This document shows positions 25,703 through 38,893 of a stretch of DNA of 64,000 nucleotides, one piece after another (the first letter of the stretch is position 1; the number at the start of each line of letters is the position of its first letter). The stretch comes from Panonychus citri (lineage: Eukaryota > Arthropoda > Arachnida > Trombidiformes > Tetranychidae): contig NW_026515539.1 in the NCBI RefSeq assembly GCF_014898815.1, positions 2,604,001 to 2,668,000 on the forward strand, given 5' to 3'. The position numbers and the translations under genes are program-made. Under the pieces are notes generated by a model. The model made no database searches. It was not told the DNA's origin and saw only the letters and a list, made by a program, of their open reading frames with translations.

Positions 25703-27602
25703 TCAATATAATCCTTTGTGGGTTAACTTGTTGATGAAAATTTTACTTGGTTTACCGTTTGAATGATATTTCAATGGGAGATAAATGAAATTGGATGAGG
25801 ATGGTTTCTTCAGGTGAGTTGGCTTTTTAGACTTGGTGTTAATCAGGTTACCCTGAGCTCCATGATGTTTGGTGAAACCTGAGTAATAAGTGATGAATGG
25901 AAAGCAAGAAGAGAAAGAAAAAAAAAGTCATTAGAATAATTATTATCATTTATGGAGAGAGAGAGAGAGAGAGAAAAAGTTCTGATGGTAACATATTATT
26001 CTGAATAGTTGATGAAATTATCGCTTCAGGGTAAATATCTATACGAAGATGGTTAACAAGAAGATGATATTAATAGGTGCTGATGAAGATCGGAATGAAA
26101 AAGGATGAGGATGATTAATAAAAAGAATATGAATTCTCATATATATTTATATTAATTTCAAGGTTACTGGTTAGAAGAACTGAAAATCTGATCAATTGTT
26201 TCAACCATCATGATGATAATTACGCTTGAGGGGATTTTCTTGTTTTAGAATTTTGTTGTTATCTTTTGTTGTTTTCTGTTGCAAGTTGCAAACAGAATTT
26301 CAGAAAATTGAATCAAACAGAAAAATTAATAATAATAACACCCATGAAGATATAATATAACTACTCATTTATAAAGATAATCATGTTAATTGTAATTAGT
26401 TGAGCAAATATTAGTTGTTATTAAATTTTCAGCTCTCAACTTTTATATACACTCATGGTAACTTTGTTATTCATTTGAAACATGATGATGTTCATCATGA
26501 TGAATATACAGCACACCCATATTATTGAAGGATATATTGTATATTTAAATTGATTAACATCATCATGATAATTACCCGAAGGTAAGAAAAGTTAATTACA
26601 ATCAACCCTTTGTTATATTAATTTCATATTAACTAATTTTCTCTTGTTATTTTGTTATTTTTTTTTTATTCTCGTTCTTTTTTGTTTATAATTTTCAATC
26701 TTGATGATAATTTATTTAATTGAATTGATAAATAGTTTAATCATCTTAATGATAATAATTATGGTAATTGAAACAGTATTATTACTGTTTAATTGCAATT
26801 ATTTATCGGGAAAGAAAAGGGTAAACAAAATATTAAATATAAGGTTAACGGTAAATTGTTTGGCTAATTTGAAAACTTTGGTTTGATTGTTAAAGTAAAT
26901 TAGTTTATTGTTGATTATCATATAATTATTACCACAATTACCTGAGTTAATCATGATGATGATGATGATGATGATAATCATTTATCTTTGCTGATTAAGA
27001 GTAAAATATGTGAAAATTGGGAAAAGGGTTGCAAATGATGAGGATGATTAAGGTTGATGAACATTATTAATCAAAGGGGAAACTTGAACATGGAGAGATA
27101 ACTGAGAAAAAAAATCAATAACATGGGGAAAAGTTCAATAGATTTTTGTTTATCTGATTCTAATTCTGATGATGGAAAAATGATGATTATCTTCATCATT
27201 TGTTATCCTTTATGTTTTATTTTCCCTCTGATGAGGTTAATTTATCCTTAGAGAAGAGGATGAAGTAAAAAAAAAGGAACTTAAATTGATACGAAAAAGT
27301 TTATTTTCTTATTTTTTTTTCATCTTCCTTTCTCTCCTACAGCTTCTGTCCTCATCATCATCATCATCATCATGAGTAGAATGATGATGATTTAAATTAT
27401 CATGCAATTGTGAATAGATATCCTAAGTATCATCAATTCAGGAGGAAAAGGGTTATTAGTTAGTGATTTTAAAATGATCATCATAATAGGTACTCGCTTT
27501 TAATTCAGTTGCATGATAATCACCCGCCGGGCAAATTGAATGGTAGTTACATGTAATTTATAAATTAGTTGAATTTTAAAAAGTACCAAGGAGAGAGGAG
27601 GG

Positions 27603-27641
<39 letters not shown>

Positions 27642-29404
27642 GGATAATGAGAGAGGGTTTTAATACTCATCACCAGGAATCAATTCTGACAAATTAACTT
27701 GTTGACAGTAAATAGTAAGGTATCAACATCCGTCAACAATCAACAAGTTAGTAAATTGTTGATTGTAATTAGTGACTTTTTTTTATCACCTGAATTATAC
27801 TTTTGCTCTGTAACTAAATTACTTTGCAATTAATACTTTTTGACATTGAATTTAAATCAGTGTTAAAAAAAACAGAATCTTTAATCACTATTTTGATTAA
27901 TCAAATCAATGAGAAAGAGCCTCTGACATTCAACTTATATTATATCTGTTAATTGTTATCATAAAAATGAAATAAAACTTGAAGGACAACGATTTAAAGC
28001 CGAGCCTAGAAAACATACTAATTAGAGTTAATTAATTTAGATGAATTAACGTAAACACCTTGGATTAATTATCTCGCAAGTGAAACAATTAATAGATGGC
28101 AGCATTTAATTGTATTCATTTGAAAGTGAATCAATCAATATTATCAATGAGTTTTATTGATTTTGTCCATTGTTCAATTATCATTATTATCTCATCTTAA
28201 CTTTTGACCCTATTGAGATTTCACTTTCACCTTAATCATCAAGTAAGTTTAGTATCTTTTTCATTTATCTAATCCTAATTAATTGTGATTAGTTTTAACA
28301 AAATTAAGACACTTGATGATACATTAATCAGGTAGATTAATTTAAATCAATCAAGGTAATCAAGTTCATTAGCCTTTACTTTTACCACGATCAATAAACT
28401 GTTGAAACTTTACAGAAACAACAAAAAAGTTTCTGTTTAATTGTGTTGAGGTTTTTGATTTAATTGTTGATCAAAACAACAAGAGCAAAAATTTTCATTT
28501 CAATTTTAACCATCATCAAGTTAATCGGATGAACAATCAAATAGATCAACAATTTAGCCTAATCAACTGATTATCAGATTAACCGTGAAAATGATATATA
28601 TCATCAAATCACAGACAATTTATCAACAATCACAATTTAAACACTTTCGTTACACTAATAGTGATTAAGAAATTTTTTTTTCTTCTTGATTATTGACAAG
28701 CAATTGATCAGAAAGTATAACCAACCATTAAACGTTTCATATAATCCTCATATTGTAGACAGGTTGATTACTTAATTGTGATTAAATTATCCTGACAATT
28801 AACAGTAATGAGAGATAAATGCTAAAGGTAAAAACCTCTTACCTGTAATTATATCAATTGGTTTAGCATTGGAAATAAATTTCAACGGAAGTTTATAAAT
28901 TGTTGAGCTCAACAGATTAGTCGGATTATTTATTTTATCCATTGATTGGTAGTAGGTTTTTCTTGGTGGCGATTGAGATGATTGGATTAGCACTTTATTA
29001 TTACTTTTATTGTCATGATTATCCACCACCAGTGGTTTATTGAATAGTATTGATGATAAAGATGAGGCTAGTGATGCGGCAGCGGAAGATGCTACTGCTG
29101 AAGCGGATGCAGATGAAGATGAGGATAAAACTGAAGACACAAAGGGTTTCGGCTTAGCGAGTCGGGTCGTTATGAAAAAAATTGGCGATTCCTTCAAGGG
29201 TTTGGTTTTTTTCATGGGCACCGACGACGAAGACGACGACGATGATGATGATGATATGAACGATTTAGATTGTGGTGATTGTTTGAATAAGATTAACGGA
29301 CGTGCAGAGGTAAATGTAATCAATAAGTTGATTGCAACAATTAAATGTATCAAGTTGTAAGGATGATGATTGTTACGTTGATAGTTGAGTAAATTCATTA
29401 TCAT
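25703..29404 (-). CDS. unrecognised secreted protein with duplicated LPLK..SN.KP motif
   Basis: Exon 1 is 29404-28843 and exon 2 is 25878-25703, on the minus strand. The donor ACAG|GTAAGA and the acceptor (long CT tract then ACTCAG) match in phase, giving 245 aa ending in TGA. Residues 1-34 look like a signal peptide: a polar start, the hydrophobic run LIHLIVAINLLITF, and cleavage after TSA. Residues about 50-135 are poly-Ser and Ala/Ser low complexity. The end of exon 1 carries IYKLPLKFISNAKP and exon 2 carries IYLPLKYHSNGKP, so a short basic motif is present twice. I do not recognise the family. The duplicated motif on both sides of the intron is the best evidence that the two exons belong together. 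Extra small exons between them cannot be excluded. Without exon 2, reading through the donor would add a short unrelated tail. Confidence 0.6.
25879..28842 (-). other. intron of minus-strand secreted-protein gene
   Basis: A 3-kb intron with GA microsatellites and ATG/ATC-rich stretches. The sequence GAGAGAAAAAGTTCTG sits near 25966-25985. No further exon was recognised. Confidence 0.5.
27606..27638. repeat. (GA)n microsatellite
   Basis: Uninterrupted AG run inside the minus-strand gene's intron. Confidence 0.9.
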
Positions 29405-29669
29405 GTTTACTATTTTTATATTTTACTCTTTATTTCAGCTCGAAAGAAACAGAATTGTAAAATTATAAGATGAAAATATCATCTGAATGGACACTGATGA
29501 TGAAATTTTCAGTTTACTGATGAAGATGGATGAAGATAATGAGGAGATCATGAAGATGATCAGAAAGAAATAAACACTTCTCAAAGTTTACTGGAGAGTG
29601 AGAACTCAATACAATATGAATGATGGTGAAAGAGAACGGGAAAAGATAACAAGAAGATGATGGAGATGT

Positions 29670-29733
29670 TGATGATGATGATGATGATGATGATAAAGAT
29701 GAGGATGAAGATGAAGATGAAGATGAAGATGAG
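29670..29733. repeat. (GAT)n / (GAAGAT)n simple repeat
   Basis: GATGATGAT units pass into GATGAA units; imperfect trinucleotide and hexanucleotide repetition. Confidence 0.8.
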
Positions 29734-30848
29734 AAAATGAAACCTTAAGTAGCCGTTAAAATGAAAACCTCCTTAATCATTTTTTTTTCTTTCCTTCGAC
29801 TGTAGATGGCGCAGCGAAACTTGAATTCTCTAAATAATTTAGTTAATTTTTTTCTCTAATCATGTTGATTAAACAGTTAATTCTGATCTAATTTGGTAAT
29901 ACAATCAAACTGATTTAACTTTTTAATCAATTTCCAGATTCTTTCAATTGGTTTTTCACTGTCTGGCTAATCAAATATCTTCCCTTAACAATTTAAATTG
30001 CTTTTATTGTCATTAAATTGTTTCAATTAGATTAGTGATTAAAATCAAAGTCGATAAATAAATTGTGATGGATTTGTAGATGATGATTAGATTAGATTGT
30101 TAATTTCAACGTTAATTAGTTGATCGTTTTGATTTTTTTTCTTCACTTCTTCCTCTCGTTAATTATTTTCTTGATTCAGTTGGCTGATTTTTTGATTAAA
30201 GTTAATTATTTATAATCAAATATTTTCATCACATAATTGATTTGATTTAATCGGCAAGTTTAATATGATAATCACGTTAATTAATGTAAATTAATTACTG
30301 TGGTCAACAAAACTCAACTAAATCTATCAAAATCGTGGCACAAACTGTACCTATTAATAAACTAATTGAAATTTAGTTAAATTGTTACAGTTTATTCAGC
30401 TTTTTATTAATAAATTGTTTTAAACAAACAATTTCAATGAAAATTGAAATAATCATAAGACAAAAACAGTTGAAAAAATGGCTTGATTGTTGTTGCTCAT
30501 TTGATGACAATTAATGATTTGAATACAATTAATGTTATCGAGAAGGAAGTTATTGATTAATCATAATGATGTATGGGAGACAATTAGTTTACCTTGATTA
30601 TAATCATAATGAAAAGTTGAAGATTATCGTGAATCAAGAAGTAATTAAGTTACATTAATAGCAACAATTTAGTCTAACATTTGAATTTAGTTTGTTTATC
30701 AACTAATCATATTATTCAGTTCGAGAACTTTATTTCTTTCAATAGTTATTCTGATATATTTGCTGGCGCACCTCCAATTGATCATCGTATTCAAACTGAG
30801 CGCATGTTTATCATCATTTACGATTGAAAACCTTTGATGATAAAATGA

Positions 30849-30852
<4 letters not shown>

Positions 30853-30904
<52 letters not shown>
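30853..30904. repeat. (GA)n microsatellite
   Basis: Uninterrupted AG run, about 26 units. Confidence 0.9.
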
Positions 30905-30910
<6 letters not shown>

Positions 30911-31239
30911 GATCATCAGAATCATCTCCATTTCTCATGATGATCAACAAAAATACAGGGTAGAATTCACGATTTCTACCTTAACTTTGACTCTTCGAGC
31001 ATTCGTACTTGCTCTGTCTTCCTCTGTCTTTTCGAGTTTTCTCTTACTCACCTCCTCTTTCTATTTTATTACCTTTCTCTCTCTCTCTCTCTTTTCCTTT
31101 ATCTTCCACCCTCTACCTCCCTCTTCTCATCTTCATGACTCCCTGAGTTTCTCTCTGAAATTCTTTCAATTCATTTTCTATTCTTTCCTGTTTTCCTTTT
31201 TTCTCTTCTCCTTCTTCCTTATGTGACAAAATTCAGCTC

Positions 31240-31864
31240 AATGGATTAAGATTATTCATCAACAATCATCATCCTTCATCTTCCTCATCCTCTTCATCAT
31301 CATTTTAAATAATAACAACAACTCCATCATTCTCATCACTATCAACAAATCAACAAAAGTAAAAAATTGTAACAGTAACAACTTCAAATATCATTTCATC
31401 AACTCAGTGAATTAAAATGTTACACTGAACAAATTTGTCAACAAAAAAAATCTCAAAACCAAAACCACAACAACAACAACAACAATTAACTAACAGTGAA
31501 CCCAATCAACAATTAACATTTGATTTATTGAAAAACAAAATAGTCAAACAATCAAAATCAATCAGTCCAAAATCAACAGGATGATACCAACACCATCATC
31601 AGAATCAATTAACTGATTAACAATAATTAATTATCACCAACTTTCAATGGTTCCCTTTAATTGATTGTATTATAAAAAAAAAGTCAAACAATTAAATCAA
31701 AATAAATTATCAAGAGTTAATCATAATCAACCTAAGAAAATTAGATTAAATCAATTGCATCTAAACTGATTGATTATTGAATATTTAAAAAACGAGGAAG
31801 ATGAAAAAGTAAAAGATTAAGATTAAGAAATTGATTAATGATGATTAAGGCTTCCTAATCCAAG
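31240..31864 (+). other. possible 5' leader exon of the SK channel gene
   Basis: G-poor, CAA/AAC-rich sequence typical of arthropod 5' untranslated leaders. It ends at a strong donor, CCAAG|GTAAGA, with the intron starting at 31865. No start codon with a long frame follows. The link to the SK gene is inferred from position and strand only. Confidence 0.25.
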
Positions 31865-33921
31865 GTAAGATACTGACAAGACTAGAATTTTTTTTTCTAT
31901 CACCTTAATCCTAATCCTCTTTATGTGTCATCATCCTGATTGAAATTGTCTCTTTGTTGTCTTGTTGATCATCTTTGTCATCCTCATCTTCACTTGCCTG
32001 TTAATCTCAACTTCTTGTTATCACATCACCTTGAAACTGAGTAACTATCATGAAAGAAAAGTAATACAATCAAATTGTATCTCGATTTCTTGATTGTTTC
32101 ACCACCATCACGATCACAATCAATATGATGGTGAAATTTTTTCTCCCCTGAAAAACCAAACTGCTGATTCAAACTGATTCTGAACTTCTTGTCCTTTTAC
32201 TCTGACAATTCAGCTTTTATTCATTTCGAGTTCTAATAATTCAAAGGTTGGAAGAAAAAAATTTCCTCTCATCGTTTAGAATCTCATATATATATTTTTC
32301 CATTTCTGAATTCAGAACTTTCATATTCAAGCAGCTGAATCATAATTCTTAATCCTGTTGACCAGTTCATTGATTTTCGACTTGATCATTATTAGTTTCA
32401 ACTGAATTTCCTTTGCCACAATTAGATTCAATCTATTAACATTTCCCTTTATTGGCTAATAATCAGTAATTCATATTCATGAATCATATTGAATTATCAT
32501 CTACTCTCAATTTAATTGTATTCATTTATTCATAACTTGTGATTCTGTCAATTACAGTTGATTTACTCAAACAACAATAATAGAATCACATTAATAATGA
32601 TAATTAATTTAATTTAGTCATTGATTTACAATCTAATCCACTGTCGCCATCTATTGATTAGTAATTTTATTTTCTAATCAAAAATATTAGTTAATCAAGA
32701 CAAACTTTTAATTGTTCCCTTAATTTATCAAATTAAACTAAATGGTAATAAGATACATATTGATTGTTTTAATGATCACGAGCTTGATCATAATCATTAA
32801 CAATTAATGATTAGTTTTGGTATGAAAAAGCAAAACTGAATTGATATTATATTTTATTACTCTCAATTTAATGTTGATTGTTTAATCAATGATTTCAATA
32901 TCTTTAGGGCTAATAGCAATTTAATTTGGACAATTAGGTGAATCAATTTGATTATGCAAATTGTTGGCATGCTAATTGTTGACTTGTGATCATGATTAGG
33001 ATTTTTACCTTTTTTTCCCTATTCTTGGTTGATTTTGATTAGCTTTCGGTTATCATTTAGTTTGCCTGAGGCAAGGAAACGATCATGTTGTTGGTTATCA
33101 AGGTAAATATCAGAATCGTGATCAGTTAATAGTTAATCAATTGACAATTGAATTAAACACAATTCAAAAGGATTGGGATGACAAATTTGATATAAATTAT
33201 TCATTTCAACTTTTCAGTTGATTGTTACAATTAATGGTAAGTTTGGGTTAATACATTGTTGTCAATGAAATAGAAAATTAGATTTAATTATTTAAATTAT
33301 TATTCTCCAGGTAGAAATGTAAAGAGAGATAATTTTTCTCAGAATTTTATCATGAAAAATTCTGAATCTGGTGTATATTAATTGTGAATTAAATTGTTTG
33401 CACAATTAGAATCAATTAGTTCATATAAAAGGTAAAGAAGAAGAAAATTTTCTCTATTCTTATTCTAATTCATATTTTAATCTATTTTTTTCTCCTGAAT
33501 TTTTGTCTGAACTTTTTTTCCTTCCACCATCATGATGATGGTGAAATTTTCTCATTTTTATATATTCATCTTTTTCTTTCCATGAAAATTATGTTACTAA
33601 ATTCATTCATCTTCCTCCTATCTGATTGTCCATGATGATGAAATTACTCTATGGTAATAATAAGAATATGATTTATTCATTTGAAACTTTTTCCACCCTC
33701 CAAGTTGATGATAATAAGAATAGTAATAAGAAAATGTCATTGAAAATAAAAAGTACCTAAATGAATACCCTGATTAATACCCTGGTTATACTAATCGTCT
33801 TAATTTTAATGGACTGAACATTGTTCATGGAGATATAATAATGAATATGAACAATATACATGGAATATTATTGAACCAGATTTACCATGTTAGATATTTT
33901 CTGTTGCTCTCATTTTTTCTT

Positions 33922-33959
<38 letters not shown>

Positions 33960-35391
33960 ACTCATCTTCATTATCATCATCATTTTGACTCTCTCATTTT
34001 CTCTTTCCCCTTTTTTTACTCCCTTTCTCTTCCAACTCCCACTCATCTTCCTCCTTCTCATCATCTTTTCATCTTTCTCCCTTTGCTGATCGATTTTATC
34101 GTTTCTTAAGCAAAGAACAAGTAAAGACTTTTTATCACTCATGAACTCTCACTAGATTTGAGTGACAACCTTTTCTCATCATCATCATCTTCTCTCTCTC
34201 TCTCTATTCCTCTCTCCCTTTCTCTTGATTTCTCTCTTTTCACTATTTGCTCTCCTTATTGATTTTACAGGTAGAAAACCAGGTTTTCAGTTCTTCAGTC
34301 TAACTACTCGGTTCTTAGCCTTGTCATTATCATCATCATTATCATCATCTCCTTTCTTTTATCGTTTGTATCATCATCATCATCATCAACCAACCAACAT
34401 ACAGAAAGTGAGAGAGAGTGAGATAAAAAAAAAGTAACAACAAGAGACATTTTCTAAAAAAATCAAATGTAACATTGATTGTGAAAATTATTTTTCCGTT
34501 TCCTCATCTCTTGTTTATCTCTTGTGTTACCTGGATTTTTGTTATCGTTTCCATGCTGATGTTACTTATCTTCAATTTATCATCACTTGATTGTGATACT
34601 GTGAATATGATCAAAAGTTTGTCCTCATCCTCATCATTTATATGAAAAGGTTATCACATTGGATTCAATTGATGAGATGTTGTGATAACATTAGATGAAG
34701 AAGAGAGATGTGATTGTAAACAATATTTTCTGTTGAAATTTTTTCTCTCTCCCTCTCTCTCTCTCTCTGTCTTCATCTTCTTCATGATCTTCCTACCATC
34801 ATCATCATCATCATCACCATCACTATCTGTCAGTGTCTCTACTACATGTGCCTAAGTATTATCAAAATGTTGATGATGATGTTATGTTGAAGTCCAGTCA
34901 AAAAAGGATGTTGTTAAAACAACAGCAACAACAAAGCCATTATCTTCATAATCATCATCATCATTATTATCATCATCACTTTTGTCATCATAAACCAGGA
35001 AACATTTACTTATTATCATCATCATCACTTGTTCATACTCACTCCTTGTTGGCCTACTCACCAAAGCCTTAAAGATACAAATTGCCTCTAATCAACTAAT
35101 CAACTTTAATATAATATGACGTTACCTGTGAATTTATTACATCAATTAACACAAAATTTGACACTTAATTTTCATCATATTTGATATATCAAGAAAAAAA
35201 TATCTCAGGTAAGTCTTTGTTTTCTCTGTGAACAGTCAAAGTGACCAAATGGTTGACCAGCTTATTTGTCAACAATATTTATCTTTGTTCATCTTGAATT
35301 TTCATGACTGGTCTTTATTTCCGTTTTCCGGGATTATCCTATTATCTTTTATTGAAAAGCCATCGCTGAGATATAAAGTTAAAGTGATCCA
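31865..35391. other. upstream intron/intergenic DNA of SK gene
   Basis: AT-rich, with CT and ATC microsatellites. A second donor-like CTCAG|GTAAGT (intron start about 35210) and an acceptor-like GTGAACAG (about 35236) just before the SK start exon hint at further leader exons. The frame at 34833-35072 (His/Gln-rich) has no domain and is not called. Confidence 0.35.
33923..33955. repeat. (CT)n microsatellite
   Basis: Uninterrupted CT run upstream of the SK channel gene. Confidence 0.9.
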
Positions 35392-38300
35392 ATGTTATTT
35401 GGTCGAATGCATTCCGAACCTGAACGGCCTGAGCCAACCTCTGGTTTCTGTTCATTGGAACCACCGGCTGATGCCACTTTATCACCGAGTTATCGTTCAT
35501 GCCCTGAAATTGGTCCACAAATTACAATTCGATCATATGATGAAAATGATATTGAAGAGAAAGAACTTGCTCTTATTCGAGATCATTCCTGTTTAACTCA
35601 ACGACGAAGGTCAAATGTAACCCCAAGTTCATGTTGGCGAACTCACAATGTCGCTAATGCAGCGGCAACATCATTCGGAGGTAAATATACTCTTATTAAT
35701 TATATCAAACTATTAAAATCCTCTCTCACTTTATCACACCGATAAACCACCAACCATGAAAACCACTTTCACCACAAAATGAACAAAGTTTCACACAACA
35801 CACACTCACTCACTTAAAGAATCCAATCAAGACTAATATTAACTGAATCGAAAATAATTCATGATTGAAATTCATTTATTGTTCCCATTAACTTCAATTA
35901 AGATGAAAATCGTAAGTCAGAGCAAATAATAATAGATATATGATAAAAGGATTTTCTTTCATCATCTTCCATCATATGGTTTATTGTTGATTCGGATAAT
36001 CACAATCAGAATTATCATGAAAAAAGGGAAGCATCATATTAATACATTATTATCATTATTATTATTACCATTATCATGATGATTATTATATTTTTTTTTC
36101 TGCTCTGTGTTTCTTGTTCAGTGAAAACCATTTGCAATATTATTTGTATGTGAGAAAGTAAAAGATGGCGGAAGATGAAGGAGGAAAAAAAATAGGAAAT
36201 GAAGATGATGAAGAAAAGGAAGATAACCACAGAGAATAGTAACAAGATGATCAGATGAAGATGATGAGGGATTAAGAGGATAAGGATGAAGATGAAGATA
36301 AGGGATGAAGAGAAAAACTTATGTTCTTTGGCCTGATTCCCAAAATAATAACAAGAATTGAGAAGATAAACGAAATGGATGAACGAGAGAGAGAATGAGA
36401 GAGTGATTGAGAGAGTGATTGAGAGAGAGAGAGAATGAGAGGGAGAGAGATAAAAAGTTCTAAATTAAATCGATAGTTATTTTTGGTTATTCAAACAATT
36501 TCCTCTTTCGCTTCGATAATATTTATATTCATTCATAATCCATAGATTCCAATCGTAAGTGAACTTTAAATGTTATCCACAGTTGATTTTATCTCCCCTG
36601 TTGTCAACAATTATAATTGAATTGATTGTGACACTCTAATTGTTTTTATTTATAATCGATAATGATCAACATTGTTCAGATGTGAAGACTTAAACACATG
36701 AGACAATTAACTTTGACATTAACCAATTTCATCTAATTGTTAATTTCACTTGATTTCAGTCAGATGTTTAATTGTTTGTTAGGTAAAAGTTTGAATTGAA
36801 TTTGCCTCATGAAAGGTCAAAAACTTCAGGGGGTTTTGTTGATATTGTTCATTTCTGTTAAATGTATTTGTTGATTTTGTTGAGAAATTTCATTGAAAAA
36901 GAAAACCCCATTGATTGATTAGTGAACGAATTTTAATTTTATCATTATCTTGGAATTTACTATTATTATCAACTTATCATGAGAGAAAGTGTTTCAAATT
37001 TACTGAAAGAATCTAAAGTTACCTCGTTTTTTCATGATAAAATTTTCTGTCTAACCTGATAACTTTCATCCAATGTCAGTTTACAGATGAATAAATTCAG
37101 AACTTTGCTCATCATTTTCATCATCCTCATCTTATCTTATCTTCATCATGGGTCTTTAATTTTTACCCACCCAACTCATCATGATGAAAATGAGCTTATA
37201 AATGAATAAATAAATGTAATTTCAAAAATGTAACAAACGAACACCATAAATATGAAAGTAAGATGTTAGAGAAATCTCATCATCATCTGAATCAACATGG
37301 AATAGTAATGAGATATTGGAATTTACCTGAGAAATGAGAGAGAGAGATGAAGAAGAAAAAAATTTGATATTAGTTAAATTTGTAACTTTGGACGTTCGAA
37401 AAGTAATCGAAGATGTTGATGATGATGATGATGATAATGTGTTAACATGAAACTTTGTTCATGATGATGAAGATGATGAACATGAAATGAACTTCTTACT
37501 CTTTAATAATAATAATAATCCCAATGGAATGTAAAAACTCCCAGTAATAGGATCAAAAGTGAGGCATCATCTTTGGCCATCCCATGCGCGTTTGGGTCTC
37601 TCTCGACTTGATCATAGTTTCCTGACACGGACCATTTCTCGTGAGAGTGTGCGCCTATCAAGTCAGGCTTTAAACTGTTGTTGTGAGGCATCAACACCAT
37701 TGTTTCACTGTTCCCATTCACAAGCAACTGTAACCTCACCAGTAACACAACAACAACAGCAAGCAACATCTTCCTTGTCCAGTCAATCTTATACAGGACA
37801 TGGTGTTGGTTCTGGTGGTGGGACAGCAGGAACAACAACTTCAACAACAGTTAATAGTGGTTCATTTGGTGCTGGTGGTTTTAGTGTTAGTGGTGGTGGT
37901 GGTGGTGGTGTTAATAGTTGCTGTGGTAATAGTAATCATCATAATTGTTCAGCCTCTTGTTCAAATTATCTTCTTCTTGGCTCAGGGACAACAGGAGGAG
38001 GTTCTTGCATTGGTACAACTCCTCCTTACCACCACCTTGGTGGTGGAACTGTTAACCCTCTTTATGGTACCTACACTGGCCATGGTTCCCTTACTTCTGC
38101 TGGTGGTGTTGGTTCAACTGGGACAACAACTTGTACCTTTAATCCAGCAACACGAACCTCACTTACCGGTATTCAGCCTACAGTTTATCGGATGGTTGAT
38201 AACGAGATTGCCGAAATTGCAGCCGATTCACTTCGGGTTAACGGAGCATTTCGAGGTTTCCGAAATTTACGTAAACCAGTTACTTCGTCAACTCTTTCCA

Positions 38301-38893
38301 TTCCAACGGCTATGAAACACTTTGCCCACTCTCATTCTCATTCAACACCACAACCACAACAATCTTCCCACCAGCAGTCATCACAACAACAACAATTACA
38401 ACACTTACCAATTCATCATTCTCATGGTTATCACTCACATTCTCATCACAGGACCAGTGTGGTTGATGGATTGAGTGGTGTTGATCCATCAACCGGTGTA
38501 GTGTCTGATCTGATTGCTGGAACACTAAGTGTCACAGGGAAAGATGGACTCTTAGGTATTTCAACTGAAAATCCAATTCCAGGACCAGTTACCGGTCAAA
38601 GGTCATTTGCCTCTAATTCTGTTGATAGTGACAAAAAGCGACACAATCCAAGTATAACTGGAGGTGTGGCGGGTGGAGGAGGTACAGGGGGTCCTGGAAG
38701 TATCGGTGTAGGTCCAGGAGGTGGAGGACCAACCGGATTCCATCGGCCAAATGTGGGCTATCGATTAGGACGTAGAAAAGCGTTATTCGAGAAACGCAAA
38801 CGAATTAGTGATTATGCTCTTGTTATGGCTCTTTTTGGTATAATTATCATGGTTATCGAAAATGAACTTTCATCTGCCCTCGTATACACCAAG
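35392..38893 (+). CDS. SK: small-conductance Ca2+-activated K+ channel, N-terminus through S1 (3' partial)
   Basis: Exon 35392-35680 starts at an ATG preceded by an in-frame TAA (35380-35382). It ends at TTCGGAG|GTAAAT in phase 1 and joins exon 37545-38893 (or 37560-38893), which ends at ACCAAG|GTAAGT. About 541-546 residues are visible. The C-terminal part, NVGYRLGRRKALFEKRKR followed by an S1 helix (YALVMALFGIIIMVIENELS), is the hallmark of SK/KCNN channels, tetrameric K+ channels opened by Ca2+-calmodulin at the plasma membrane. Before it lies a long, poorly conserved cytoplasmic tail with Gln, Gly and His runs, as in insect SK long isoforms. Segments S2-S6, the pore and the calmodulin-binding domain were not found and must lie beyond the window or in exons I missed. 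The family call is firm. Confidence 0.9.
35681..37544 (+). other. SK intron between first two coding exons
   Basis: A 1.9-kb intron. At 36390-36450 it has GA-rich sequence with two copies of GAGAGAGTGATT, then TAAAAAGTTCT. The acceptor is ambiguous (CCCAG at 37544 or AAAAG at 37559), and both keep the frame. Confidence 0.5.

Larger units (their letters stand above)
29405..31239. other. intergenic DNA with simple repeats
   Basis: Upstream region of the minus-strand gene. It contains GAT/GAA trinucleotide and (GA)n tracts and, at 31000-31220, a long C/T-rich stretch. Open frames here are low-complexity products of these tracts. Confidence 0.5.

Noticed and set aside
28580..28620. Possible tRNA or small RNA genes in the intergenic regions
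   Set aside because: No cloverleaf with A and B boxes was recognised anywhere in the window.
29040..29360. Acidic open frame on the plus strand
   Set aside because: Exact antisense of the poly-Ser/Ala exon of the minus-strand secreted-protein gene; the acidic run is a by-product of the Ser codons.
34833..35072. Gln/His-rich frame upstream of SK
   Set aside because: Low complexity from CAA and CAT repeats, non-ATG start, and no phase link to the SK start exon.
37800..38315. Val/Leu/Gln-rich open frame
   Set aside because: Out-of-frame shadow of the Gly/Gln-rich SK N-terminus.
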